Shown here piece by piece: positions 10,762 to 18,848 of a DNA stretch of 64,000 bases. A model generated the notes under the pieces. The model saw nothing but the letters and a program-made list of their open reading frames with translations. It did not search any database and had not been told where the DNA came from. The position numbers and the translations under genes are program-made. Numbering within the stretch: position 1 is the first letter of the stretch; the number at the start of each line of letters is the position of its first letter. The stretch is from a virus: positions 1 through 64,000 of the IMG/VR virus record IMGVR_UViG_3300025816_000006; one strand, given 5' to 3'.

Positions 10762-11270
10762 AGATACCCCCTAACATGATAGAAGATGAAGTACTAAGAG
10801 TTATAGAAAAGGTTATCAATAAGACTGCTGCTAAATATACCTTTTATGGATATACAGTAGATGACATAAAACAAGAGTCTTTCATTATATGTATAGATGC
10901 GCTCCAACGATATGATGGTAAACGCCCGTTGGAAAACTTCCTCAGTGTAAATCTATCTAATCGTCTTAAAAATTTCATTCGTGACAATCACTTCATCTCA
11001 AACTCGGATGATGAACGAATAAAAGTCTTACAACCGGCGCAACTGGATTATGAAGAAACTCTTTTGGATGAAAACGAAAAATATGCAGTAGACGAAGAAC
11101 ATTTTGATTATTTATACATTTCCACGAACATTGATAGGCTTCTTCCGGCGTCAATGCGTATGGATTACCTCAAGATGATTGCAGGAGTCTACCTTCCCAA
11201 AGCAAGAAAAGAAGAAATATCTAAAAGAATATTAGAAATAATGGAGGACTGTGGCTATGAAGAAAGGTAG
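10758..11270 (+). CDS. phage RNA polymerase sigma factor (gp55-like)
   Basis: A 170-residue protein with a sigma-70 region 2 core at about residues 25-76: YTVDDIKQESFIICIDALQR, then YDGKRPLENFL and a basic NRLKNFIRDN helix. This is the -10 recognition and core-binding part; no region 4 is visible, as in the small T4-type late sigma factors. It would redirect host RNA polymerase to late genes, consistent with the -35-less GTGTATAATA sites before several virion genes. Translationally coupled on both sides. The late role is inferred. Confidence 0.75.
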   Translation: MKIPPNMIEDEVLRVIEKVINKTAAKYTFYGYTVDDIKQESFIICIDALQRYDGKRPLENFLSVNLSNRLKNFIRDNHFISNSDDERIKVLQPAQLDYEETLLDENEKYAVDEEHFDYLYISTNIDRLLPASMRMDYLKMIAGVYLPKARKEEISKRILEIMEDCGYEER

Positions 11271-12042
11271 GATCTCTAAAGAAGAAGAGGCGATCATAGA
11301 AAAGAGCATAGGTACTATGTCCTACGAAGATATAGCGGACAAGCTTGACAGAGACCCTGAGAGCGTCGAGAAGTTTATTAAGCGTAAGTTCAATGTTGGT
11401 GCATCTAAAGAAGAGAAAGCGGCTTTTGAGCTTGACCAGAGACCCTACTGGGTTGAAGTAAAACAGCAGTTTACAGAGGACGAACTGAAGCTTTTTAGAT
11501 ATCACTGGGCTAGAATCATTTCACAGTTTCGTGATGACGTTATTCCTACAGAAGAACTACAGGTTGTTGACCTCATCAAGTTAGAGCTACTAATGAACAG
11601 GTCACTCAAGCAGAATAAAGATAACATAGAGCAGATCTCTACGCTAGAGGGTCTAATACAAGCAGAGAGGGCGCGCGACCCAGATCAGCAAGATGTAGAC
11701 ATGGTGTTTAACATGGAGCGTCAGGCGGCTTCTCTGAAGGCTTCACAGGAATCTTTAAACAAAGACTATCGTGAACTCCAAACAAAGAAAAACTCGATGC
11801 TCAAGGAAATGAAGGCAACAAGAGAGCAAAGAGTCAAGAGACTAGAAGACAGCAAACAGAGTCTTGTTGGATGGATAGCATACCTTATGGGTAATCCAGA
11901 TGTAACAAGTCAATACGGAATAGAAATGGAAAAGATGCGACTAGCCATGAAAAAAGAAAAAGAGAGACTGGGAGCATTCCACAAATTTACAGATGGACAG
12001 GTAGACCAACCCTTTTTAAACTCGGACACTATCAAGGACTAA
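11257..12042 (+). CDS. terS: probable terminase small subunit
   Basis: A 261-residue protein beginning MKKGRISKEEEAIIEKSIGT. The ATG at 11257 has GGAGGA eight bases upstream and overlaps the sigma gene. Residues 8-45 read as a helix-turn-helix (TMSYEDIADKLDRDPESVEK), followed by a middle helical region and a long Glu/Lys/Gln coiled coil (about 130-200). DNA-binding HTH plus an oligomerising coiled coil is the usual plan of small terminases, and TerL lies five genes downstream. The assignment rests on this layout. Confidence 0.55.
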   Translation: MKKGRISKEEEAIIEKSIGTMSYEDIADKLDRDPESVEKFIKRKFNVGASKEEKAAFELDQRPYWVEVKQQFTEDELKLFRYHWARIISQFRDDVIPTEELQVVDLIKLELLMNRSLKQNKDNIEQISTLEGLIQAERARDPDQQDVDMVFNMERQAASLKASQESLNKDYRELQTKKNSMLKEMKATREQRVKRLEDSKQSLVGWIAYLMGNPDVTSQYGIEMEKMRLAMKKEKERLGAFHKFTDGQVDQPFLNSDTIKD

Positions 12043-12043
12043 A

Positions 12044-13123
12044 ATGAAGACAGCTATAATATTTGGCGTAACGGGACAAGATGGAAGCCATTTAGCGGAC
12101 TTGCTACTGGAGAAAAACTACTCAGTTATAGGCGCAACAAGAAGGACGAGTACTGATAACACGACACGTATTTCGCATATTCTTAATAACAATAATTTTA
12201 AGTTAGTTAGTGGCGACATTACAGATTCGTCTAGTGTTTTAAATATATTTAAAAATCACGGAGAAGTAGATGAAGTCTATAATTTAGCTGCACAATCTCA
12301 TGTTGCGGTTTCTTTTAATCAGCCGGGATTAACTTGGGATATAACAGGAAAAGGCTGTTTAAATATCTTGCAAAGCTTAGTGGATCTTAATATGGTGGGA
12401 GCTAGATTCTACCAAGCGAGTAGTAGCGAGATGTTTGGAAAAAATTATGACATCGAAGTTGGTATGACTGCTGAAAGTAAATATCAAAATGAAGAAACTA
12501 AATTCTTGCCGCAAAGTCCATATGCTATAGCAAAGTGCGCTGCTCATTACATGACTAGACTGTACAGAGAAGGTTATGGACTACACGCAAGTGCCGGAAT
12601 ACTATTTAATCACGAAGGACCACGTAGAGGTGAAAACTTTGTAACGAGAAAGATTACCAAGTGGATTGGTGAGTTTGTCAAATGGAACAATCCAACAAAC
12701 GAGATGGGGGCGATTATAGATATCCCTAAGCAAGACGATGAGAATATGCTTTATAACTCCCCTGTGGACGGAGAGGGTTTTCCCAAGCTTCGTCTAGGCA
12801 ATCTAGACGCATATCGAGACTGGGGATACGCTGGAGACTACTGTGAAGCGATGTGGATGATGTTGCAGCAAGACTGTCCTGATGATTACGTAATTTGTAC
12901 AGGTGAAACACATACTATCAGAGAATTTTTAAACGTTGCATTTAAAGAGGTTGGTATTGAGGATTGGTCTGACTATGTAGTACAAGATCCAGAGTTTTAT
13001 AGACCAGCGGAAGTAGATTATTTACGTGGAGACGCTAGTAAAGCAAGCAAGAACTTAGGCTGGACACCCAAGCATAGTTTTGAAGATTTAGTTAAAATGA
13101 TGGTAAAGCATGATCTAGAATGA
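12044..13123 (+). CDS. gmd: GDP-mannose 4,6-dehydratase
   Basis: A 359-residue extended SDR enzyme converting GDP-mannose to GDP-4-keto-6-deoxymannose, precursor of fucose, rhamnose-type and perosamine sugars. The NAD(P) site is GVTGQDG (8-14). NLAAQSHVAVSF (80-91), SSSEMFG with the catalytic Ser/Glu, and YAIAK (Tyr160, Lys164) follow. The GMD signature ILFNHEGPRRGENFVTRKIT spans residues 186-205. Full length for the family. It is set between packaging genes, far from the glycosyltransferases at 29-41 kb that could use its product. Confidence 0.92.
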   Translation: MKTAIIFGVTGQDGSHLADLLLEKNYSVIGATRRTSTDNTTRISHILNNNNFKLVSGDITDSSSVLNIFKNHGEVDEVYNLAAQSHVAVSFNQPGLTWDITGKGCLNILQSLVDLNMVGARFYQASSSEMFGKNYDIEVGMTAESKYQNEETKFLPQSPYAIAKCAAHYMTRLYREGYGLHASAGILFNHEGPRRGENFVTRKITKWIGEFVKWNNPTNEMGAIIDIPKQDDENMLYNSPVDGEGFPKLRLGNLDAYRDWGYAGDYCEAMWMMLQQDCPDDYVICTGETHTIREFLNVAFKEVGIEDWSDYVVQDPEFYRPAEVDYLRGDASKASKNLGWTPKHSFEDLVKMMVKHDLE

Positions 13124-13368
13124 AGATATACAAAGTACACATGGTGTTAACACTCGTTATATCCAGATTAAAAGAATATAATTTAGATGATTACAATAGT
13201 TCTACCCCTATAATATTTGTTGAAGCGAAAGACCCAGACGACGCATGTTACAAAGCTATGCACAAGCTTGCTATTAAGATACTAAAGTCAGATCACTCTA
13301 TAGAGACTTTGAATTTTATAAAAGATATTTTCAACGATATAAGAATTATTAAGATAGAGATACCATGA
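13120..13368 (+). CDS. 82-residue hypothetical protein
   Basis: Begins MKIYKVHMVLTLVISRLKEY, with a hydrophobic start and a central EAKDPDDACYKAMHKLAIKI helix. The beta-alpha plan (strand, VEAKDPDDA, helix) is typical of small phage proteins that process list-like signals. ATGA overlap with the dehydratase gene and with the HNH gene. Function unknown. Confidence 0.65.
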   Translation: MKIYKVHMVLTLVISRLKEYNLDDYNSSTPIIFVEAKDPDDACYKAMHKLAIKILKSDHSIETLNFIKDIFNDIRIIKIEIP

Positions 13369-13631
13369 GAAGAGACTACAACGATCCGGTATACAAACGC
13401 TGGAGAATAAGCGTCTACAAAAGAGACGACTTTACATGCCAGATGCCCGGATGTTCTTATAAAAAGTATCTAAACGCACACCATATACAAAAATGGGCCA
13501 GTGCCTCTACACTGAGGTTTGATGTTGATAATGGAATTACACTTTGTAAAAACTGCCACAAAAAGGTTACAGGTAGTGAACAACACTATCAAGGTTTATT
13601 TCAACAAATAGTGAGAAAGAATAATGGCTAA
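13365..13631 (+). CDS. HNH endonuclease
   Basis: An 88-residue protein with the HNH core: Cys25/Cys30 and Cys61/Cys64 zinc ligands, AHH (38-40) catalytic His, DN (55-56), and CKNCHK. Small HNH nucleases next to terminase genes stimulate packaging cleavage in HK97-type phages, and the position here fits that role. A free-standing homing endonuclease is the other possibility, but the gene is tightly coupled to its neighbours, which favours packaging. Confidence 0.85.
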   Translation: MRRDYNDPVYKRWRISVYKRDDFTCQMPGCSYKKYLNAHHIQKWASASTLRFDVDNGITLCKNCHKKVTGSEQHYQGLFQQIVRKNNG

Positions 13632-14127
13632 ATATAAGACTGCCCCCAGTTATACTGTGATTCGAGACACAAGAGAGCAGCAGGGTTATTTTTTCAAAAA
13701 GTTTAACACATGCAACGGGACGGTCCAGAGAAAACTAGAGACTGGCGACTATTCTATCTTAGGTATGGAAGATAAGGTTTGCATAGAAAGAAAAGCTAGC
13801 GTCTCAGAAATAGCGCTTAACTTAGGAAAAGGAAAGTATGCCTTCTACAACGAAGTAGAAAGAATGAGGGAATATGAACATAAATTTATAGTATGTGAGT
13901 TCTCTATGGAGGATGTAATGAAATTTCCAGAGGGCGCAAAGATACCCAAAGAACTAAAAGGTAAAGTAAAAATAACGGGAAAGTATATACTAAGATGTTT
14001 AATGGAGTTTGCCGTATTTAACGATGTACACGTTGTGTTTGCCGGTAGCGAAAGGGGTGCATTTGATTTAATCAGCAGTTTACTAAAAAGGATTAATGAA
14101 AAATACACAATAGGGCGCAAGTCATGA
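13624..14127 (+). CDS. ERCC4/XPF-type nuclease
   Basis: A 167-residue protein with the XPF-family catalytic pattern: IRDTRE (13-18), GDYSI (41-45) and ERK (55-57), i.e. D-R-E...GDY...ERK. Such domains cut branched or flapped DNA. No HhH2 tail is visible, so it is the nuclease core alone. It sits with HNH and TerL, so resolution of branched DNA before packaging, the role of T4 gp49, is a reasonable inference. Confidence 0.82.
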   Translation: MAKYKTAPSYTVIRDTREQQGYFFKKFNTCNGTVQRKLETGDYSILGMEDKVCIERKASVSEIALNLGKGKYAFYNEVERMREYEHKFIVCEFSMEDVMKFPEGAKIPKELKGKVKITGKYILRCLMEFAVFNDVHVVFAGSERGAFDLISSLLKRINEKYTIGRKS

Positions 14128-14735
14128 CAACAAACAGAGACAGTGTGGGTGAAATCCACGCTTATAATCTAGACGTAAAAAATAGAGAAATATACATAAA
14201 TGAGTTTGACGACTCAGGAGAATCTGCTGGAGTAGATCACAGAATGCTCCAAAACTTTATTAAAAATATAAACATACTAAAAAACCTAAGCAAAGATCCA
14301 ATTACTATACATATGCAGACAGTGGGTGGCTGCTGGTATTCTGGGATGGGTATATACGATGCAATAAGAAGCTGTAAATGTAAAACCACTTTTATTGGCT
14401 ATGGTCAGTTATGCTCTATGGGTACTGTTATTATACAAGCTGCAACAAGACGATTAGTTACTAACAACTCTGCGTTTATGGTTCACTGGGGTAGTAGCGA
14501 GATAAGTGGACATTATCTAACCACACAAAACCTAGCTGACTTTGAAAAATATATTGCGCAACAAATGATAGAAATATATGCAGAAAGATGCCAAAAAGGA
14601 GAATATTTTAAAGAACGTCAAAATAATTTATCTAAAACTAAATCGTACATAAAAAGAAAACTAGGAGGTGGCGACTGGTATATGACAGCAGACGAAGCTG
14701 TCTATTACGGGTTTGTCGATGGAATTTATAAATGA
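14124..14735 (+). CDS. ClpP-like serine protease
   Basis: A 203-residue protein of the ClpP/S14 fold. VGGCWYSGMGIYDAI (67-81) is the oxyanion-hole and helix region, CSMG (97-100) holds the nucleophile Ser98, and VHWG (120-123) the catalytic His121. The C-terminal MTADEAVYYGFVD is the usual last helix and acid region. Phages use such proteases for capsid maturation, but this genome also has a dedicated prohead protease downstream, so this one may act on host or other virion proteins. Confidence 0.82.
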   Translation: MTTNRDSVGEIHAYNLDVKNREIYINEFDDSGESAGVDHRMLQNFIKNINILKNLSKDPITIHMQTVGGCWYSGMGIYDAIRSCKCKTTFIGYGQLCSMGTVIIQAATRRLVTNNSAFMVHWGSSEISGHYLTTQNLADFEKYIAQQMIEIYAERCQKGEYFKERQNNLSKTKSYIKRKLGGGDWYMTADEAVYYGFVDGIYK

Positions 14736-16720
14736 ATAAACTAAAAAAAATAGATGAAGCTTGGTTAAAAATAGATGTAGACGAAAAAGAATTATTCGAC
14801 CCTACCTCAATATTAAATTCCTCAGACGACGACTTTCACCTCAAGCTTACTTGGCTTATGACAAGGCCAGAATATTTTTCTTTCTTGGTCAAGGAAATAT
14901 TTAACGTACAACTACTACCCTCACAGTCGCTCATACTATACGAACTTTGGAATCGTAAGTTCCCTATGCTTATAGCTAGTCGTGGTTTCGGTAAATCTTT
15001 CATGCTGTCTCTATACTCTATGCTAAGAGCGCTCTTGCTTCCGGGCAGGAAGGTTGTTGTTGTGGGCGCTGCCTTTAGGCAATCTAAAGTTCTTTTTGAA
15101 TACATGGAAACTATATGGAACAATTCTCCAATTTTAAGGGACATATGTGATGGAAACTCTGGCCCACGTAGAGACGTTGATCGTTGCGTTATGCGGATTA
15201 ACGATTCTCGTATTACTTGCTTACCACTTGGCGACGGACAAAAAATTAGGGGTCAAAGAGCTAACGATATTATCTCTGACGAATTTGCTTCTATTCCTCG
15301 CGATATTTTCGAGACTGTTGTGGCAGGTTTTGCTGCTGTAAGTTCAGACCCTATTGAGAATGTCAAAAGATTGGCCGCAGAAAAAAAGGCGAAAGAACTA
15401 GGCGTACAAATAACTGATGAAGACGAGAACAAGCTAGAAGATAAAGATAATCAAATCATACTATCTGGTACTGCTTACTACGACTTTAATCATTTCGCTA
15501 CATATTGGAAAAGATGGAAATCTATAATAAAAAGTCAAGGAGACCCAGTAAAGCTAAGAGAAGTATTCGGAGGAGACGATGTTCCTACCAATTTTGACTG
15601 GACAGAGTATTCCATAATGAGAATACCTTACGAGCTATTGCCAGAAGGGTTCATGGATGCCTCACAGGTCGCTAGATCTAAGGCAACAGTTCATGCTGGT
15701 ATCTATCAAATGGAGTTTGGAGCAGTGTTTACTCGCGACTCAGAGGGGTTCTTTAAGAGATCTCTAATAGAGTCTTGCGTAGTGGACGATAAAGAGACAA
15801 CAAAAGACTCTAAGGGTAATGATATTATCTTTGAGGCAAAGCTGATGGGCGATCCAAACAAGAAGTATGTGTTTGGCGTTGACCCAGCTTCGGAAGTTGA
15901 CAACTTTAGCATTATTGTGCTAGAGATCAATCATGACCACAGAAGGATAGTTAACTGTTGGACTACCAACAGGTCAGAACATAAAGAAAAGGTAAAAAGG
16001 GGCTATTCTACAGAGACAGATTTTTATTCTTACTGCGCTAGGAAGATCAGAGACCTTATGAGGCTGTTTCCATGTATACACATTGCTATGGATGCACAAG
16101 GTGGCGGTATCGCCGTAATGGAGTCCTTACACGACAGGGATAAAATACAAGAAGGAGAAATAGAGATATGGCCCGTCATAGATGAAGACAAACCCAAAGA
16201 CACGGACGATCAGCGTGGCTTACATATCTTAGAGATGTGTCAATTTGCTAAGTACGAATGGTTAGCAGAAGCTAATCACGGACTAAGAAAAGACTTAGAG
16301 GATCAAGTAATCTTATTTCCTCGTTTTGATTCAGTTACCGTGGGTATCTCCAATATAGACGATGGAATGAAGGGTAGAATGTATGACACCTTAGAGGAAT
16401 GTGTTATGGACATAGAAGAACTTAAAGACGAACTTTCTATGATCCAGATGACACAAACTGCATCCGGTAGGGATAGGTGGGACACCCCAGAGGTTATCGT
16501 AGCTGCCGGAAAGAAAAGCAAAATGAGAAAAGACAGGTACTCATCCTTAATAATGGCTAACATGGCAGCAAGAAAAATAGCAAGAACACCAACTAAAGAA
16601 GATTATGAATTTTTTGGTGGCTTTGCCGGATCTATTCCAAAAGACTCAAAACAGAAGAAAGATCAAAGTCTATATAGCGGTCCAAGTTGGTTTTCTGAAA
16701 ACATGAAGGATATCTATTAA
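14732..16720 (+). CDS. terL: terminase large subunit
   Basis: A 662-residue packaging motor. Walker A is SRGFGKSF (83-90), a VVVGAAFRQSK segment follows (109-119), Walker B is IISDEF (180-185). The RNase H-like nuclease begins GVDPASEVDNF (about 381) with a second acidic strand IAMDAQGGG (about 451). ATP hydrolysis drives DNA into the prohead and the nuclease cuts the concatemer. Longer than the usual 450-600 residues because of an insert around residues 215-260. Overlaps the protease gene by four bases. Confidence 0.95.
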   Translation: MNKLKKIDEAWLKIDVDEKELFDPTSILNSSDDDFHLKLTWLMTRPEYFSFLVKEIFNVQLLPSQSLILYELWNRKFPMLIASRGFGKSFMLSLYSMLRALLLPGRKVVVVGAAFRQSKVLFEYMETIWNNSPILRDICDGNSGPRRDVDRCVMRINDSRITCLPLGDGQKIRGQRANDIISDEFASIPRDIFETVVAGFAAVSSDPIENVKRLAAEKKAKELGVQITDEDENKLEDKDNQIILSGTAYYDFNHFATYWKRWKSIIKSQGDPVKLREVFGGDDVPTNFDWTEYSIMRIPYELLPEGFMDASQVARSKATVHAGIYQMEFGAVFTRDSEGFFKRSLIESCVVDDKETTKDSKGNDIIFEAKLMGDPNKKYVFGVDPASEVDNFSIIVLEINHDHRRIVNCWTTNRSEHKEKVKRGYSTETDFYSYCARKIRDLMRLFPCIHIAMDAQGGGIAVMESLHDRDKIQEGEIEIWPVIDEDKPKDTDDQRGLHILEMCQFAKYEWLAEANHGLRKDLEDQVILFPRFDSVTVGISNIDDGMKGRMYDTLEECVMDIEELKDELSMIQMTQTASGRDRWDTPEVIVAAGKKSKMRKDRYSSLIMANMAARKIARTPTKEDYEFFGGFAGSIPKDSKQKKDQSLYSGPSWFSENMKDIY

Positions 16721-16722
16721 TT

Positions 16723-16732
16723 GTGTATAATA
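16723..16732 (+). promoter_or_regulatory. candidate late promoter (GTGTATAATA) before the portal gene
   Basis: GTGTATAATA in the 56 bp gap between TerL and portal; the -35 position reads ATGAAG. The start codon is about 45 bases downstream. Confidence 0.6.
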
Positions 16733-16776
16733 CAATAACAATTGAAATGCATTCCGATTACCTATAAAGGGACAAG

Positions 16777-18792
16777 ATGAACGAAGAAAACTCTCTAATA
16801 ACTTGGAACGACGCCGACGCTTCCAGTAGAGCTACAGCATTCCAACAATTCTCTGAAGCTGGCGAAAGCTACGCAGGAGTATCAAAAGCTAATCATTATA
16901 GAGACTTCAAAGACATCGAAACAAACAGGTCTGTAAGGCCGGGATTTACAAGTCAAGATTATCATGCGTTTAGACCAGACGAAAAAGTTCCACATAAGCA
17001 GAAGCGCATTATCAAAATGTGCATGGACGCTTACGACAAAGTAGGCATCATTAGAAATGTAATTGATCTCATGGGTGATTTTACCTGTCAGGGAATAAAT
17101 ATTGTTCATGAAAATAAAAGTGTTGAAAAATTTTACCAACAGTGGTTTAAAAAGTGTGGCGGAAAAGAAAGATCTGAAAGATTTGCAAACCTGCTTTACA
17201 GATCAGGACAGGTGATTGCCTACCGAAGCTACGCGAATATTACACCCGATGTAACAAAGTACATCAAGTCAATGGGTAAAGACATCACTGTAGAAGTACC
17301 TGAATTTGAAAAAGGTCAAATTCCTTGGAGATACAATTACTTTAATCCACTTTCTATTGATATGAAGGATAGTCAACTAAACCTTTTCTTGGGTAGGAAT
17401 AGATTTGAGATAAGAACGAATTCTATCTTAGATAACTTTAAAGACGGCTCAATACCCGCACACGTAATCGAAACACTTCCTCCAGAATTAAAGCAGAAGA
17501 TAAAACAGGGCGCAAGAAAAGTTGAACTAGACCCAGAAAGAGTATCTGTATTTTATTACAAAAAAGACGACTGGACAAACTGGGCAAATCCTTTAATATA
17601 CGCAATTCTTGACGATATTATCATGTTGGAAAAAATGAGGCTTGCCGACCTTTCTGCCTTAGATGGGGCTATTTCTAATATTAGACTGTGGACACTTGGT
17701 AACTTAGATCATAAGATTCTTCCAAATAAAGCCGCAATAAACAAGCTTAGAGACATCCTTGCGAGCAATGTTGGTGGAGGTACGATGGAACTGGTTTGGG
17801 GGCCAGAGCTTTCTTACACAGAGTCAAACAGTCAGGTGTACAAATTTTTAGGTTCAGAGAAATATAACTCTGTTCTCAATAGTATCTATGCTGGACTGGG
17901 TGTTCCTCCAACTCTTACAGGTATGGCTGGAAATGGCGGCGGGTTTACAAATAATTTCATATCTTTAAAAACACTTGTAGAAAGACTGCAATACGGCAGA
18001 GACCAACTTACAAAGTTCTGGGAGCAAGAGTGTGAGATTGTTAGAAAAGCTATGGGCTTTAGAAAATCTCCACATATTGTTTACGATCAAATGAGTTTGT
18101 CTGATGAGTCAACAGAAAAGAATCTTCTTATACAGTTGGCTGATAGAGATATAATATCTCATGAAACAGTGCTTGAAAGATTCAAAGAAGTTCCGGGCGT
18201 TGAGAAAATGAGGCTTAAAAGAGAAGACAAAGCCAGAAATTCAGAGAACCTACCAGAAAAAGCTAGTCCTTTTCACAACCCTAATCATAGTCAAGATCTT
18301 GAAAAAATAGATAAGCAGGGGCAAATTAGTGAAAAATTAGCAGAAAAAAAAGAATCTGAAAAACCAATCAACCCCAACGGTAGACCTCCAGCAAAGCTTG
18401 ACGAAGGACCAAGAAAGAAAAGAGTAGACACCCCAAAGTCTAAACCCGGAGTTGCTGAATTTATAGTCTGGACTAATCAAACCTTTGACAAAATATCAGC
18501 CACTTTAAATAGTGCTTATTTGGGAATCCACAAAAAGAAAAACATGAGAGGTCTAACAAAATCTCAGGTAAAAGAGCTTGAAAGACTTAAAATACATGTT
18601 CTTTTAAACACAACTGCTATGTCAGATATATCTGAAGATGAAATCTGCAAGACAGTTGCTTCTAACAAGAGGATGCCACAAGATTTCTCTAATATTCTAA
18701 ACTCTGGTAAAATTAATCCAGAAAATATGAATATAGAAGATTACAAAAGACACGCCATATCAGCGTATGTAGAGTACTTTTTAGATAGATAA
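16777..18792 (+). CDS. portal protein
   Basis: A 671-residue protein directly after TerL. It has features of the portal family: an N-terminal region about DMKDSQLNLF and PLIYAILDDIIMLEKMRLAD, a helical core, GLGVPPTLTGMAGNGGG near residues 371-388 (a loop often found in portals) and a charged, disordered C-terminal third. Portals form the dodecameric ring at the capsid vertex. The Lys/Pro-rich stretch near 515-570 may be a binding tail. AAAGGGA lies before the ATG. Confidence 0.85.
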   Translation: MNEENSLITWNDADASSRATAFQQFSEAGESYAGVSKANHYRDFKDIETNRSVRPGFTSQDYHAFRPDEKVPHKQKRIIKMCMDAYDKVGIIRNVIDLMGDFTCQGINIVHENKSVEKFYQQWFKKCGGKERSERFANLLYRSGQVIAYRSYANITPDVTKYIKSMGKDITVEVPEFEKGQIPWRYNYFNPLSIDMKDSQLNLFLGRNRFEIRTNSILDNFKDGSIPAHVIETLPPELKQKIKQGARKVELDPERVSVFYYKKDDWTNWANPLIYAILDDIIMLEKMRLADLSALDGAISNIRLWTLGNLDHKILPNKAAINKLRDILASNVGGGTMELVWGPELSYTESNSQVYKFLGSEKYNSVLNSIYAGLGVPPTLTGMAGNGGGFTNNFISLKTLVERLQYGRDQLTKFWEQECEIVRKAMGFRKSPHIVYDQMSLSDESTEKNLLIQLADRDIISHETVLERFKEVPGVEKMRLKREDKARNSENLPEKASPFHNPNHSQDLEKIDKQGQISEKLAEKKESEKPINPNGRPPAKLDEGPRKKRVDTPKSKPGVAEFIVWTNQTFDKISATLNSAYLGIHKKKNMRGLTKSQVKELERLKIHVLLNTTAMSDISEDEICKTVASNKRMPQDFSNILNSGKINPENMNIEDYKRHAISAYVEYFLDR

Positions 18793-18822
18793 AATCTGAA
18801 ATTAAATAAAAATTCTTTTTTC

Positions 18823-18832
18823 GTGTATATTT
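18823..18832 (+). promoter_or_regulatory. possible late promoter before the protease/scaffold gene
   Basis: GTGTATATTT, one or two changes from the GTGTATAATA motif, in the 56 bp gap after portal. Confidence 0.4.
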
Positions 18833-18848
18833 ATTGTAGAGGTAATAC

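Noticed and set aside
12044-13123. The dehydratase as a host gene at a phage/host junction
   Set aside because: It is coupled by stop/start overlap to phage genes on its 3' side, with phage genes on both sides and no integrase or attachment site, so it is phage-carried.
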